DNA from: Bacteroidales bacterium
Lineage (GTDB): Bacteria; Bacteroidota; Bacteroidia; Bacteroidales; Muribaculaceae
DNA length: 56,024 bases
Direction of reading: 5' to 3'
Assembly: GCA_900770215.1 (NCBI GenBank)
Contig: CAAGJW010000071.1
Location: forward strand, 1 to 56,024
Under the pieces are notes generated by a model. That model was not told the origin of the DNA and ran no database searches. It was given only the letters and a program-made list of their open reading frames with translations. Each line of letters opens with the position of its first letter. Position 1 is the first letter of the stretch. This document shows positions 24,295-34,218 of the stretch, piece after piece. The translations under genes and the position numbers were made by a program.

Positions 24295-26790
24295 TTATTG
24301 CAGAATGTTGAGGATGAGTGTGGTCACGTCGCTCACGTTGAGGCTGCCGTCGTCGTTGAGGTCGGCTGTGTCCAGATCGAGTTGCCCGTTTCCTAAGATG
24401 GCATTTATAAGTATCGAGACATCGGTCACGTTTACCAGGCCGTCGCCGTTGAAGTCACCCCGCCGTCCTTCGCCTTGCAGCATGATTATCTGTTGTTGGC
24501 TCCAGGGCGAGAGTGAGCCGCTGGTATACACGGCCTGCACCTGGCATGCATAGGTCGTAGTGCTGTCAAGTCCTTGCACTGTGTAGCAAGTGTCGGCAAT
24601 ATCGGCAATGATGCGCTGCGATGTGTCGGGCTCAGCTGTAGGATTGCCTGCCATGAGGTTGGACACAACATCGCCGGCATATATGTCAACCCGCTTCACT
24701 TGTACGCGCTTTTTTGCTTCTGAGTTCTCGATTTTCAGCACATTGCTGGTTGTAGCTTGACCAGTGAGTTTGAAAACATAGGTCGAGTCATTGCTGGCAA
24801 GCGTCTCGGCATGGGTGTCGATTACATTTCCAGTCTCGTCGAGCCAAGATACTTTCATGCTCACGCCGGCATCGTAGCCGTAGGCCTTTGCATCGACCAC
24901 AACTGTAGTAACGCCTTTGCAGATTGTGAGGTCTACTGCCGGACTGGTGATGCTGCCGCATAGTTGAGAGGTGCCTAGGCGCAGATAACCGTTGTCCATG
25001 TAAGTGCCTTTGTTGCTCTTGGTCCATGTGGTCGTTCCGTTGGCAAGGTTCTCGGCGATAATCTTCCAGCTTGAAGGGACGTGCTTGGTGTCGTAGAGCC
25101 ACAGCGTGTAGTGGGCCTGCAGGCTGTCGACTGGTTGCCAGTGGGCCGTGAACGATGATGCTGTGAGCTGCGTGGGAGCGGTCAACAATGGCCGGTCGTG
25201 CTTCTCGATTTTCTTGGCATACCAGAACGTGGCTGTGCCGTCGGCATTTAGATTGATGTCGGTGACAGGTTTCCCCAGAACGCCAGCATTGCCATCGATG
25301 GTGCCGTCGGGCGCAAGATAAAGATCGGCCTTGGGTGCCGAGCCATCGGTGAGACTATGGTTGGATTTTCCATATAGGTCGGTCGACACAGTGGTGTGAC
25401 TTGCTATGGCATCGGCAGGCACAAAAGTCATGAGTTGCACCTTTTCGTTGTTGACTGTGTTGTTGTCCCATCGGCTGGGCACGTAGCTCACATGGGTGAT
25501 GAGCACTCCCTCGTCGGGGATAAATCGATCCCACCCTTGCCGAGCTCTGTTTTCGAGGATATAGTACTCGTTGCTGTTGATGTCGCTGGTGATTTTTACT
25601 GCCACATCGGTCGAGTCGCTGCCCTGGTTGAACTTGGGCAGCACATATCGGGTGTTGCTGGTGGGTGTGACCAGGTCGAGCCAGCCCATGTAGTTTTTCT
25701 CATAGGCGTCATAACCGACCGGGGTATAACCGCCGTTGTTGTAGCATCCATAGTCGAGCAGGCTCCAACAGTCCATGCCCACATATCCAAACATGTAGGT
25801 GGTTTCGTAGAAATCGGGCAGGCCCAGACAATGGGAAAACTCATGGCAGAAAGTGCCTATGCCATCCATCTTTGTGCTGTTGTCGTCGGAGCCGTTGATC
25901 TCGTTGAATACAGCAAACTTGTCGACCTTGGTGCCTGCATAGGTGAGTGCACCAGGACCGTCGCCATAGTGTGCAGCCTCGGTCAAGTCCCATTGGCAAG
26001 GCCAAATAGAGTTGGGCACAGTGAGCGAGGCCTGGGCCTCGCCCACGCCGGCATACACCACGATGACCACATCGCAGTCACCATCGCCGTTGTTATCGTA
26101 GTCCTTCCAGTTTATCTTTCCTTCGGCTTGTGCCTTCTCACAAGCTTCTGCCACCATGCGAGCCACACCAGCGTCCTTGGCTGCAGTTCCGCTGTCTTTG
26201 CCATAGGTCTCGCGTGTGTTGTCGAGTGTGTAGATGCCAAATACGTTAAATCGCGGGTTGTACTTGCCGTTGGACTGGTCCAGAAAATACTGATTCACGC
26301 TGGTGGCACCTTGCGTGTACTGGGCCACAAAATCGTCTTTGGTGTGCGACATTGTCTTATCCTTGTATTGCACAAGCAAGACGGGTATGCGCGGGCTCCC
26401 GCTGTGGGGCACCTGGCTCTGCAGTCGTTGCGCATTCACAGCTTTGATCAATCGGCGTGCAGGCTCACTCATCAACGTGCCCAACTTAAGTTGCCGGGCT
26501 TCCTGGGCAAGAAACGATTTCTCGCTTGGGCTGCGCAGGTTGGGGTCATGGGCCATGACCGTAGTAAGACCGTTTGCCGCGAGATAGCAGTAGCTGCCCG
26601 AGCTGTCCCTGGCCACAGCGAGACCATCGGTGGTGACGACGACGTGGCCAAACTCGTCGCCTGCCACGCTGAGCGTGAGCAGCGACCCGTCGGGTTGAGC
26701 CACCTTTGCCGTCTGCCGCATGGCTGGCACTGCAAGCACCGTGCTACATGCCCACAGCAGCGCCCCTGCCGCTAAAAATGTTTTTTTCAT
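24295..26790 (-). CDS. Secreted M6 family metalloprotease with C-terminal dockerin-like domain
   Basis: 831 residues from the ATG at 26790; the frame is open for 110 more codons upstream but those encode a non-homologous arginine-rich stretch. Signal peptide: MKKTFLAAGALLWACSTVLA. The protease core (about 130-530) has the zinc motif H316-E-F-S-H320-C-L-G-L-P-D326 and the upstream KDYDNNGDGDCDVVIVVYAG segment typical of M6 (InhA-like) proteases. Residues about 540-760 hold an FnIII-like and a galactose-binding-like beta domain. The last 57 residues carry two D-x-N-x-D-G-x-x-N repeats (FNGDGLVNVTDVSILIN and LNDDGSLNVSDVTTLIL), a type I dockerin pattern. It is downstream of the 1506-residue surface protein and probably co-expressed. 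Confidence 0.85.
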   Translation of the reverse strand: MKKTFLAAGALLWACSTVLAVPAMRQTAKVAQPDGSLLTLSVAGDEFGHVVVTTDGLAVARDSSGSYCYLAANGLTTVMAHDPNLRSPSEKSFLAQEARQLKLGTLMSEPARRLIKAVNAQRLQSQVPHSGSPRIPVLLVQYKDKTMSHTKDDFVAQYTQGATSVNQYFLDQSNGKYNPRFNVFGIYTLDNTRETYGKDSGTAAKDAGVARMVAEACEKAQAEGKINWKDYDNNGDGDCDVVIVVYAGVGEAQASLTVPNSIWPCQWDLTEAAHYGDGPGALTYAGTKVDKFAVFNEINGSDDNSTKMDGIGTFCHEFSHCLGLPDFYETTYMFGYVGMDCWSLLDYGCYNNGGYTPVGYDAYEKNYMGWLDLVTPTSNTRYVLPKFNQGSDSTDVAVKITSDINSNEYYILENRARQGWDRFIPDEGVLITHVSYVPSRWDNNTVNNEKVQLMTFVPADAIASHTTVSTDLYGKSNHSLTDGSAPKADLYLAPDGTIDGNAGVLGKPVTDINLNADGTATFWYAKKIEKHDRPLLTAPTQLTASSFTAHWQPVDSLQAHYTLWLYDTKHVPSSWKIIAENLANGTTTWTKSNKGTYMDNGYLRLGTSQLCGSITSPAVDLTICKGVTTVVVDAKAYGYDAGVSMKVSWLDETGNVIDTHAETLASNDSTYVFKLTGQATTSNVLKIENSEAKKRVQVKRVDIYAGDVVSNLMAGNPTAEPDTSQRIIADIADTCYTVQGLDSTTTYACQVQAVYTSGSLSPWSQQQIIMLQGEGRRGDFNGDGLVNVTDVSILINAILGNGQLDLDTADLNDDGSLNVSDVTTLILNILQ

Positions 26791-26948
26791 GTCTTTGTCG
26801 AGTTGTTGACAGTTGCTATATGCGTTTTTTTTATAAAACCAATTGGGCTGTTCTTCTTGACAAGGGCAGCCCAATTGTTTCAATTGAAATTGCTGTAAAA
26901 GTGAGAGCCATGCAAGAGGGATGGAACTCACTTTAGGCGAGGTCAGTG

Positions 26949-29900
26949 CTACTTCACATAGACTTTGGCGGCAGTGTAACCGTCGATCTTGACGATATAC
27001 ACTCCAGTCGATAGCCTCACTGTCTCGCGTGAAGCGCAACTTGCCTTGGCAAACGTCTGTGTCCCTGCCACGGTGTAGATGTCGACGGCTTTGCCTTCGG
27101 CACCTAAGATGACGACACACTGGTTGCCTCCCACGATCTGCACGCCACGGAGTGCTGCATTCACGCTCCCGAGGCCTGTAGACTCTACGACGGCAACGTT
27201 GGAGTGACTCGACTCGCCCTCGTTGTAGAGCGCGGTCACCGTGTAGGTGAGCGATCCGGCAGGTGCCGAAGTGTCGCTATAGGCTGTGGTCTGAGTTGTT
27301 CCCACTATCTCATTGTTGCGGTACACATTGTAGCCATTTACCTTGAGGTTGCTTGCGTCGCGGGTGTATTGCACGTCGTCGAGCATCATCACGGCTTGGC
27401 CTGTAGCCACAAAGCGAATTGCAAAATACTTGGCATCGGCAGGCAAGGTGAATGTGTGCTGTGTCCAATCGTTGCCATCTAGCGAGTCGGCTTTCACGAG
27501 GCCGAAGTCGGCAATGTCGGTTCCTGTCTTTGAGGCCAGCAGCTCCACTCGAGCGTAAGCATTGTCAGCCTTCATTTGCAGAGTGTAGAAACTTACCTCG
27601 GTGCCGCCTTTCACTTGTGGAGAAATCAGCCAGTTGTCGGCAAGAGAAGTCTTTCGTGTGTAAGGTGCACTTGGATAATAGCCGTCGCCACCAAACGAGG
27701 CCAAATACTGGTTGCCACTCCTGGCTTTCCATATATCGGCTGTCAAGCCTGCCACCGAAGGATTGAATACTTGGTAGGCGTTAGGCTCATACTCTCCGGC
27801 ATAGCTGCTTGCACCATTGGGGGCAAGCGTGTTCTGGCCGTCGGCATCATATACTTTCCAGTCTCCTATGCCGTCGGTGGCAAGTGCCTGGTAGTCCTCG
27901 AAGCTGTCGGTCACTGGCAGCTGACCGTTGCCTGTGTCGGGAGCATTGAAAGTGAGTTCGATTGCACCGGCTTGCTCGTGAGCCTGCAAGTTGGTGGGTG
28001 CGGGCAACGCTGCATTGCGTTGTGCATATATAGATACAACTGGTGTCGTGTCGTTAAAGGCATTTTCATCGCCAGCCGCTGTCACCACTACCTTGAAGTT
28101 GTAGCTCTGGCCACACTCATCGGTGTTGAAGGTCTTCTTAAATACGTGAGTAAAGCTCTGCTCGGTATTCAACTGGGTACCAGTCACATTTTCCACTTCC
28201 TTGTCGTTGCAATACAGTGTCAGTTTGTAGCCGCTGGCAGTGCTCAAGCCGCGGTTGGTGACTTGGGCTTTGAGTTCTATTTCTTTGCCAGCCTTGGCCA
28301 CGGTCGACGAGGGCTTGAGACTCAAGGCTTGCAGGTCGCTATTGAGATAGTCCTCCATTTTCACCTGATCGATGAAATAGTAGTGGCTCTTGCCTAAATC
28401 GGAGTGACCCAGGAAAGAAAGCCCCACTTGCTTGAATCCCTTGAGCTTGTCGAGCGGAACGCGCACCAGGGTCCAGCCGTCGTTGGCATTGGCTCGTATT
28501 GTGTCGCTCACTGCATAGTAGTCGCTGCCGTTGGTGGTGCCTTCAATGATGAGCCACACGTCGTCGGGGAGCTTGGTGTTTTGATACATGTAGAAGGAGA
28601 GTACAGGATTGCTGAGCGCTGTGATGTCCATTACCGGGCTCTTGAAGCGGCACTTGGCCTCAACGTCGAGCACCGAGTAGCGGTTGCAGAATAGCAAGTC
28701 GCCATTGTCATCGTAGGGCTGCACATTGCGATCAAAACTCCCATTGTCAAAGAACCAGCAATTGCCCAGTTCGTTGTCGGTAAGCACTTCAAATTTCCAT
28801 AGGCCAAGGTCGCTCTTTTGCCATGCCCAAGTCATCGTCCATGGAGCAACGTAAGGTTTGCCCATAGCAATCAGGGTAGAAGTGCTGGTAGAAGCGCCCT
28901 GCTCGTTCACAGCTTTGACGTTGAGTGTTTTCCAGTCCTCTTTTGTTGTACTCACATTTCCAGTTAAGTCGGCATCATAGGTGGTTTCGAGCACGCCGCT
29001 GTCGATCTCTTTTTGATTCCAGGTGTAGTCGCCAGTGGTTATTGTATAGGTGAGCTTGGAAGAATCGATTGCACCTCCATGCTGGCCCACTTTGGGTGCT
29101 TCCCAAGTGAGTTTCACTGTGTTGCTGTCGCTTGTCCACACGGCTTTGAGATGCGACACGGCACCAGGGATGTCGTAGCCCGCATAGCGCGTCACTTGAG
29201 TGCGCCAGCCATCGCCAGCCTCGTCAAAAGGCACGATGGTATATACGTTGTTGCCTGCCTTGGCATCGTTGTCGGTGAAGGTGTATTGGGTGCCGGCTTT
29301 CACGTTTTTCTCAGTCTTGATGAGTGCCGTGTCGCGGTAAATCTTCAAGCCAAGCGATGAAATCGCAGCCCCGGCTATGGTCTTGGAGGGTGTTGTCATC
29401 GAAAGGCTGACTTTGAGCTCGCCGCCTGTAGAAGTGGCAACCAGATTGGTTACAGAGTCAGGCCCTGCAGTGGCAGCAAACTCGTAGAGGCGTATTGAGT
29501 CAAGATTGCACAGCGCCTTCTCGCTCACCGTGTGGAAACCGATGTAGTTATTGCCCGAGGATTGGGGGATGAAGTAATCAATGTGGTTTAGGAAGGAAAC
29601 CGACCCCGTATAGTCTTGAAGCCGCTCGATTACTTGGCTTTGTGCCGTGGCAGTGTTGCTGGTGCCACATGTTACGGACAACGTCTGTGGATTGGTGTAG
29701 GACGGCATCATGGCGTAGCTCAACTTGTACACATGCTGGTTGTCGAGCGTGATGGCAGGGCTTATTATCCAGTCATCACCCCCATTGTTGTTTTGAATGT
29801 AACCGTCGGTACCACGAGAGGGGGCGATATAATGGAATGTATTGCCATCGTTGTCGGCATCGATCGCTGTCCACAGGGGGAAGTTGTAGCGGTTGGTGAA

Positions 29901-31469
29901 ATACTCCTCATAGGGTGGGGTGAAGGGCTGGCCGTGTATTAGGGCATTGGTCCATGCAGGTGTGCCCTCATTGCCATCAACCTTGGCAATAATCTTGTAG
30001 CTGTAGTTGTTCATCACCGTCCCCACATTCTCGCTATATGTGGTATTGCTGATGTCGTGAGCAACCAGGGCCGAATCGGGGAAGCGGTATACGTCATACT
30101 TGATATTCTCGGTGTCGAGGTAGCCTCCATGCACACCTTGCGTGGGGGCCGTCCAGGCAACGGTGGCTTGGTTGCTGTCGTCGATGGTGAGCGTTGCACC
30201 TGTCGATGCTGCAGGATCATCCTTGCCGGCATAGGTCTTGATGAGCGTGCGTGGACCGCGTCCCGCATCGTTGACGGCACGGGCTGCTATGGTGTAGCGG
30301 CCGCGAGCCGGGAAGGTATAGTGGAATGTGCCGTTTGCGCCAGGAGCTGCGCTTTGGGTGGATATGGTGTCGTCGCCAGCCATGAGCAGCACGTCGACAT
30401 TTCCAGTCAGGTCGCTGCCGTCGTATGCCTTTGACGGAGCGGTATAGCTGATGGTGCATGAGAGCGACCCAGGGCTGTCATAGGCCAGGCTGGCCGAGGT
30501 CAGGGCAGCCGGAGCCTTGGCGGCGGCAAGGGGGTTCTTGATAAACATTCCGGTGATTTCGATGGGCGCAGGAAATTTTTTGATTGTAGTCATCTTGCCT
30601 GTGGCTGGGTCGACAGCGTAAAGAATCGATGTGAGTGTCGAATTCTCGATATGGAAAGAGGCCCACAAGTACCGGTTGTTGACCACATCAAAGGCTGCCG
30701 ACTGTGCAAATGCGGGCATAAATCCCACGTTTTTGATCGCCGTGGCTTTGCCGGTTTTCACGTCAATCTTGCTGAAGTTGCCCGAGTCGTCGACGCCATA
30801 GAGCGTGCCTGTGTTGTCGAAGGCAAGGGCAAACATCGATGTTGTGGAGGCAATGGACGTGTAGCTCCAGTCGTCGGTGTTGAATACTACTAATTTATAG
30901 CTTGGCCAGCGTCCAGTTGAGGTGTTGACAATGCCATATACCTTCTCGGTGAGGGGGTCAAAGGCCATGCCCTCGCACTTGTCGGGATTGGAATTGCCTT
31001 TGTCGACTACACCCTCGAGCTTCCATGTGCTGGCATCGTAGGTGTACCAATGGCTCTTGGTGTCGCTGGTGAAATTGTAGACCATGGTATAGTACTTCCC
31101 GTCGCCATAGGTGCCAAAGTTGCCAAAACCGTTGCCTAACTTCACTGCAGTGAATGTAGACGACGACTGGGCAGGAAACGAGTACATGCCTTGAGGTGTG
31201 GTCTGGCCTTGGTTGTTGTCGATGACATTGCCATAGAGTGTGGTCGCACTCGATGCGGCAAGGGTTGGAGCCTTGGAAGTGCCGTTGTTGAGCAATTTGG
31301 CAAGACTGCCCCAGTTGCCGTCTACGGTTGTGCCCGATTGTACAGCCGTAACGCCTGGTCCCTGCTGGGCAGGACTTGATAGCTTCGGTTGCAGAAACCG
31401 GCTTTGGCCTACTGCCAGGCCTGAAGCTACAGTGACTGCAAAGATCGCAGATAGAAGTTTGGAATTCAT
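26949..31469 (-). CDS. Very large secreted multidomain protein with fibronectin-like repeats and Por-type C-terminal tail
   Basis: 1506 residues. Signal peptide at 1-21 (SAIFAVTVASGLAVG). Residues 80-300 look like a repeated beta-propeller-like reader (GKYYTMVYNF, GMAFDPLTEKVYGI, LAFDNTGTLYGVD). Then come several fibronectin type III-like units, each beginning with variants of A-P-x-x-L-x-A, and choice-of-anchor-J-like jelly-roll domains (WTAIDADNDGNTFHY; DNWLISPQV). The last 70 residues (VDIYTVAGTQTFAKA...LSTGVYIVKIDG...VYVK) match the type A sorting tail used by the type IX secretion route. Adhesion or glycan binding is likely; no catalytic motif was seen. It precedes the M6 protease and follows an AraC-type regulator. 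Confidence 0.75.
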   Translation of the reverse strand: MNSKLLSAIFAVTVASGLAVGQSRFLQPKLSSPAQQGPGVTAVQSGTTVDGNWGSLAKLLNNGTSKAPTLAASSATTLYGNVIDNNQGQTTPQGMYSFPAQSSSTFTAVKLGNGFGNFGTYGDGKYYTMVYNFTSDTKSHWYTYDASTWKLEGVVDKGNSNPDKCEGMAFDPLTEKVYGIVNTSTGRWPSYKLVVFNTDDWSYTSIASTTSMFALAFDNTGTLYGVDDSGNFSKIDVKTGKATAIKNVGFMPAFAQSAAFDVVNNRYLWASFHIENSTLTSILYAVDPATGKMTTIKKFPAPIEITGMFIKNPLAAAKAPAALTSASLAYDSPGSLSCTISYTAPSKAYDGSDLTGNVDVLLMAGDDTISTQSAAPGANGTFHYTFPARGRYTIAARAVNDAGRGPRTLIKTYAGKDDPAASTGATLTIDDSNQATVAWTAPTQGVHGGYLDTENIKYDVYRFPDSALVAHDISNTTYSENVGTVMNNYSYKIIAKVDGNEGTPAWTNALIHGQPFTPPYEEYFTNRYNFPLWTAIDADNDGNTFHYIAPSRGTDGYIQNNNGGDDWIISPAITLDNQHVYKLSYAMMPSYTNPQTLSVTCGTSNTATAQSQVIERLQDYTGSVSFLNHIDYFIPQSSGNNYIGFHTVSEKALCNLDSIRLYEFAATAGPDSVTNLVATSTGGELKVSLSMTTPSKTIAGAAISSLGLKIYRDTALIKTEKNVKAGTQYTFTDNDAKAGNNVYTIVPFDEAGDGWRTQVTRYAGYDIPGAVSHLKAVWTSDSNTVKLTWEAPKVGQHGGAIDSSKLTYTITTGDYTWNQKEIDSGVLETTYDADLTGNVSTTKEDWKTLNVKAVNEQGASTSTSTLIAMGKPYVAPWTMTWAWQKSDLGLWKFEVLTDNELGNCWFFDNGSFDRNVQPYDDNGDLLFCNRYSVLDVEAKCRFKSPVMDITALSNPVLSFYMYQNTKLPDDVWLIIEGTTNGSDYYAVSDTIRANANDGWTLVRVPLDKLKGFKQVGLSFLGHSDLGKSHYYFIDQVKMEDYLNSDLQALSLKPSSTVAKAGKEIELKAQVTNRGLSTASGYKLTLYCNDKEVENVTGTQLNTEQSFTHVFKKTFNTDECGQSYNFKVVVTAAGDENAFNDTTPVVSIYAQRNAALPAPTNLQAHEQAGAIELTFNAPDTGNGQLPVTDSFEDYQALATDGIGDWKVYDADGQNTLAPNGASSYAGEYEPNAYQVFNPSVAGLTADIWKARSGNQYLASFGGDGYYPSAPYTRKTSLADNWLISPQVKGGTEVSFYTLQMKADNAYARVELLASKTGTDIADFGLVKADSLDGNDWTQHTFTLPADAKYFAIRFVATGQAVMMLDDVQYTRDASNLKVNGYNVYRNNEIVGTTQTTAYSDTSAPAGSLTYTVTALYNEGESSHSNVAVVESTGLGSVNAALRGVQIVGGNQCVVILGAEGKAVDIYTVAGTQTFAKASCASRETVRLSTGVYIVKIDGYTAAKVYVK

Positions 31470-31509
31470 AAGCGTTGTGTTTTTGGTCGTGAAACAAAAA
31501 ATCGTGTTA

Positions 31510-31517
31510 CAAAATTA
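31510..31517 (-). promoter_or_regulatory. -7 element of the large surface protein gene
   Basis: TAATTTTG on the minus strand, 41 nt before the start codon. The -33 region is not a clear match, which would fit a promoter needing an activator such as the regulator encoded just upstream. Confidence 0.4.
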
Positions 31518-31587
31518 GAGAAGATGATATTAATTTGTAATAAAAACGAACCACCAACATGTTCAAATTATAAAAAATGAACAAAAA

Positions 31588-33273
31588 TCACCCGCTTTTA
31601 GTCGATTTCTCAATCTTGATGTATTCCGAAGGTGTGAGGCCAGTCATGCGCTTGAATGATGTGATAAATGTGGTGCGCGACTTGATGCCCACGCTGTTGG
31701 CAAGATCTTCTATCGTGAGATTGCCATACTTGGACTCTTCGCCTATACGCCTCATGGCCTCCTTGATGCGGTACTCGTTGAGCAACCGGTTGAAGTTGCT
31801 GCGGTACATCACCTTGATCACGGTGGAGACATCGCGCTGCTTGGCACTGGCAAGTTCGGCAAGCCGCTTAGCCGAAAAATCGGGCGAGCATATAGTGGCA
31901 GTGTCGTCCATTACCGTCTTGACGCGTTGGCTCAAGACTTGCATTTCCTCGTTGCTCAAGCAGTAGGATTTGGGGTCGTTGCAGCAGTGAGTCGTTGCAG
32001 TCGTTGTGTCGTCGTTGTCGTCGCTGGGCAGTGCGACCTCATCGTTGAGCACCCCAATGGGATCTCCTTGATTGATGAGTCCACGTGCGCGGCGATAAAG
32101 CACCATGTTTTTTCGTCGCAGCTGCCGATTCTTGTTGAAAAGCAACAATAAGAAGAACACAACAATAGCAACCACAAGCACTGCCACGAGCGTGATGATC
32201 GTCTGTACGCGGTGTCGCTCTTTCATGACTCTGATTTGCTCTTGGCTTTTCTCGAGCTCGTAGCCAAATCGCAACTCGCTTTCTGACCGCGTTTGCTGGT
32301 AATTGAGGATGGTGTCTTTCAAGTCATAATACTTGATGCGGTAGTGCTCGGCATTTTTCTTGTCGTTGAGCTTGGAGTAGATTGTTGCAAAATTGTTGTA
32401 AAGTTGCAGCCGGGCGTCATTCATGTTATACTTGATGGCAATTCTCTCGGGCTCCTTTAGGCATTGCAGCGCTTTGGTGTAGGCTTCATGTGCATAGTAC
32501 ACGTTGGCCAGTCCCAAGTGGCACATGTAGAGCATGCGGGAATTTTTGAAATTGTTGTCGAGCAGTGAGATGATTTCCCGATACTTGGATATCGACAGTG
32601 CCATCTGTCCCTCGGCCTGAGCGGCGAGCGCTTCATAGAGCAAGCGCGCGCAGTAGCGGAACGTCGTCTTCTTCTTGAAAGGAAGACTTTGAAACACCTC
32701 CCATTGCTTGGCGATAAGCCTGGGATTGCCTTTGTTGAAGGCCAGCAATGTGAGATTGCCAAAGCTGCGGTCGGCAACAAAGTCGTCGTGCTGACGGCAG
32801 GCCAAGGCAAATGCCTTCTTAAAAAAACTCATGGCACGGCCTGTCGACACGCTGTCTCGAGCCTGAATGGAGAGATCCATATACATGTTGCCGAAGTCAT
32901 AGTATATCATGGGCACCTCTTCACCCATGTCCTCGGCAATGTCCATTGCCGAGTAGAGGCTGTAGAAGGCCTCCTTGTAGTCGTTGTAGGTGAGAAAGTA
33001 GACCTGCCATTTGCCTAAGAAACCATCGAGACAGGCACGCTTCTCGGCACGCGTCATGCCTGTGTTCCATCTGTTGGCTACAACGGTGTAACACACCAGT
33101 GCGCTGTCGGGCATGTGCCGGTCAAACAAGTAATCGTTTCCTTTCTTCAACAAGAGGGCCGATGGTGCTTCTCCCCACTTTTGATAGAAATATCTTGCAC
33201 CTCTCGCAGGAGCAGTTGCTGTTGCTAAGAGGAGCGTGACTATGGCCGACCATATGTAGCAATATCGTGTCAT
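31588..33273 (-). CDS. Membrane-anchored TPR sensor with AraC-type DNA-binding domain
   Basis: 561 residues from the ATG at 33273, chosen because a clean signal-like segment follows (YIWSAIVTLLLATATAPARG); in-frame ATGs at 33309 and 33333 are alternatives. Residues 40-340 form TPR-like helical pairs (SALVCYTVVANRW, AYTKALQCLKEPERIAIKY, KKNAEHYRIKYYDLK), which would face the periplasm. One membrane helix lies at 357-378, then a linker. The last 100 residues are an AraC HTH domain (FSAKRLAELASAKQRDVSTV; LTIEDLANSVGIKSRTTFITSFK, LTPSEYI). This one-piece architecture is common in Bacteroidales. It lies 118 bp upstream of the large surface protein in the same direction and is its likely regulator. 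Confidence 0.85.
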   Translation of the reverse strand: MTRYCYIWSAIVTLLLATATAPARGARYFYQKWGEAPSALLLKKGNDYLFDRHMPDSALVCYTVVANRWNTGMTRAEKRACLDGFLGKWQVYFLTYNDYKEAFYSLYSAMDIAEDMGEEVPMIYYDFGNMYMDLSIQARDSVSTGRAMSFFKKAFALACRQHDDFVADRSFGNLTLLAFNKGNPRLIAKQWEVFQSLPFKKKTTFRYCARLLYEALAAQAEGQMALSISKYREIISLLDNNFKNSRMLYMCHLGLANVYYAHEAYTKALQCLKEPERIAIKYNMNDARLQLYNNFATIYSKLNDKKNAEHYRIKYYDLKDTILNYQQTRSESELRFGYELEKSQEQIRVMKERHRVQTIITLVAVLVVAIVVFFLLLLFNKNRQLRRKNMVLYRRARGLINQGDPIGVLNDEVALPSDDNDDTTTATTHCCNDPKSYCLSNEEMQVLSQRVKTVMDDTATICSPDFSAKRLAELASAKQRDVSTVIKVMYRSNFNRLLNEYRIKEAMRRIGEESKYGNLTIEDLANSVGIKSRTTFITSFKRMTGLTPSEYIKIEKSTKSG

Positions 33274-33430
33274 CGGTACAAAAATAGCTAAAAATGCTCG
33301 AATACTCATCATTGTGCTGTGGCGATTGTGCATTATATGGTGTTGTGTGGTTCCGGGCCTATTGGAAGGGTGGGCGGTGAGAGGGTGAAAAAACTTGGGG
33401 ATACAATGGCGCTGTGTCGCGCAAAATCGT

Positions 33431-33438
33431 TAACTTTG
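33431..33438 (+). promoter_or_regulatory. -7 element of the ridA operon
   Basis: TAACTTTG at 33431-33438 matches TAnnTTTG, 46 nt before the ridA start. No good -33 element is visible. Confidence 0.4.
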
Positions 33439-33484
33439 GGGGACAATATTCACTTAAAACTATTCATTTAAACAGTCAACAGCT

Positions 33485-33871
33485 ATGAAAGCAACCAGTA
33501 CTACCAGCGCCCCGGCAGCCATAGGGCCCTATAGCCAGGCCATCGTCACGGGCAATTTAGTCTTTGTGAGCGGGCAGCTGCCCATCGACCCTGCCACCGG
33601 CAATTTTGCTCAGGGCGGCATCAAGGAGCTCACGCGCCAGAGCCTCACCAACATGGCCCACATCCTCGAAGCGGCCGGGACCGACATGGCCCATGTGGTC
33701 AAGACTACCGTGTTTCTTGCCGACATGGACGACTTTGCAGCCATGAACGAGGTGTACTCCACCTTCTTCACCTCGCCCTTCCCGGCGCGGTCGGCCATTG
33801 CCATCAAGACGCTGCCCAAGAATGCGCGGGTCGAGATAGAGTGCGTTGCCGAAATCGCGCAGCCGCGATGA
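33485..33871 (+). CDS. ridA: RidA-family enamine/imine deaminase
   Basis: 128 residues, a complete Rid domain. Landmarks: AIGPYSQAIVTGNLVFVSGQ, then IKELTRQSLTNMAHIL, VVKTTVFLADMDDFAAMNEVY, and PARSAIAIKTLPKNARVEIECVA, which contains the active-site Arg and Glu. It removes reactive 2-aminoacrylate and related enamines made by PLP enzymes. It is the first gene of a four-gene operon; its TGA overlaps the next ATG. Confidence 0.93.
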   Translation: MKATSTTSAPAAIGPYSQAIVTGNLVFVSGQLPIDPATGNFAQGGIKELTRQSLTNMAHILEAAGTDMAHVVKTTVFLADMDDFAAMNEVYSTFFTSPFPARSAIAIKTLPKNARVEIECVAEIAQPR

Positions 33872-34218
33872 ACGTTGAGGACGTGCGCCGCTATGCGCTG
33901 TCGCTGCCGCATGTGACCGAGGACCAGGCCTACGGCCCCGACTGGGTGCTGTTTCGCATCGGGGGGAAGATTTTCCTGCACATGTGGCTCGACAGTCCCG
34001 TGCTCACCTGCGCCGTCAAGCTCCGGCCCGAGCAGGGGCAGGAGCTGCGCGAGCACTACAGCGGCATTCGGCCTGCCTATCATCTCAACAAGGTGCATTG
34101 GAGCGACGTTTATCTCGATGAGATCGACGACGATATGGTGAGGCGTCTCATCGGCCAGTCCTACCATTTGGTGCTCGGCAAGCTGCCCCGCCGCCTCAAG
34201 GAGGAGGGCCTGCAATGA
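33868..34218 (+). CDS. MmcQ/YjbR family protein
   Basis: 116 residues. The pattern MNVEDVRRYALSLPHVTE, then PDWVLFRIGGKIFLHM, and PAYHLNKVHWSDVYLD with a final SYHLVLGKLPRR matches the MmcQ/YjbR (CyaY-like fold) family, thought to bind nucleic acid. Start and stop both overlap neighbours by ATGA, so it is part of a translationally coupled chain with ridA upstream and a small unknown gene downstream. No biochemical role is established that I can state with confidence. Confidence 0.85.
   Translation: MNVEDVRRYALSLPHVTEDQAYGPDWVLFRIGGKIFLHMWLDSPVLTCAVKLRPEQGQELREHYSGIRPAYHLNKVHWSDVYLDEIDDDMVRRLIGQSYHLVLGKLPRRLKEEGLQ

Noticed and set aside
26791..27120. N-terminal extension of the M6 protease to 27120
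   Set aside because: The added 110 residues are arginine-rich antisense-style sequence overlapping the end of the upstream gene; the signal peptide starts at 26790.
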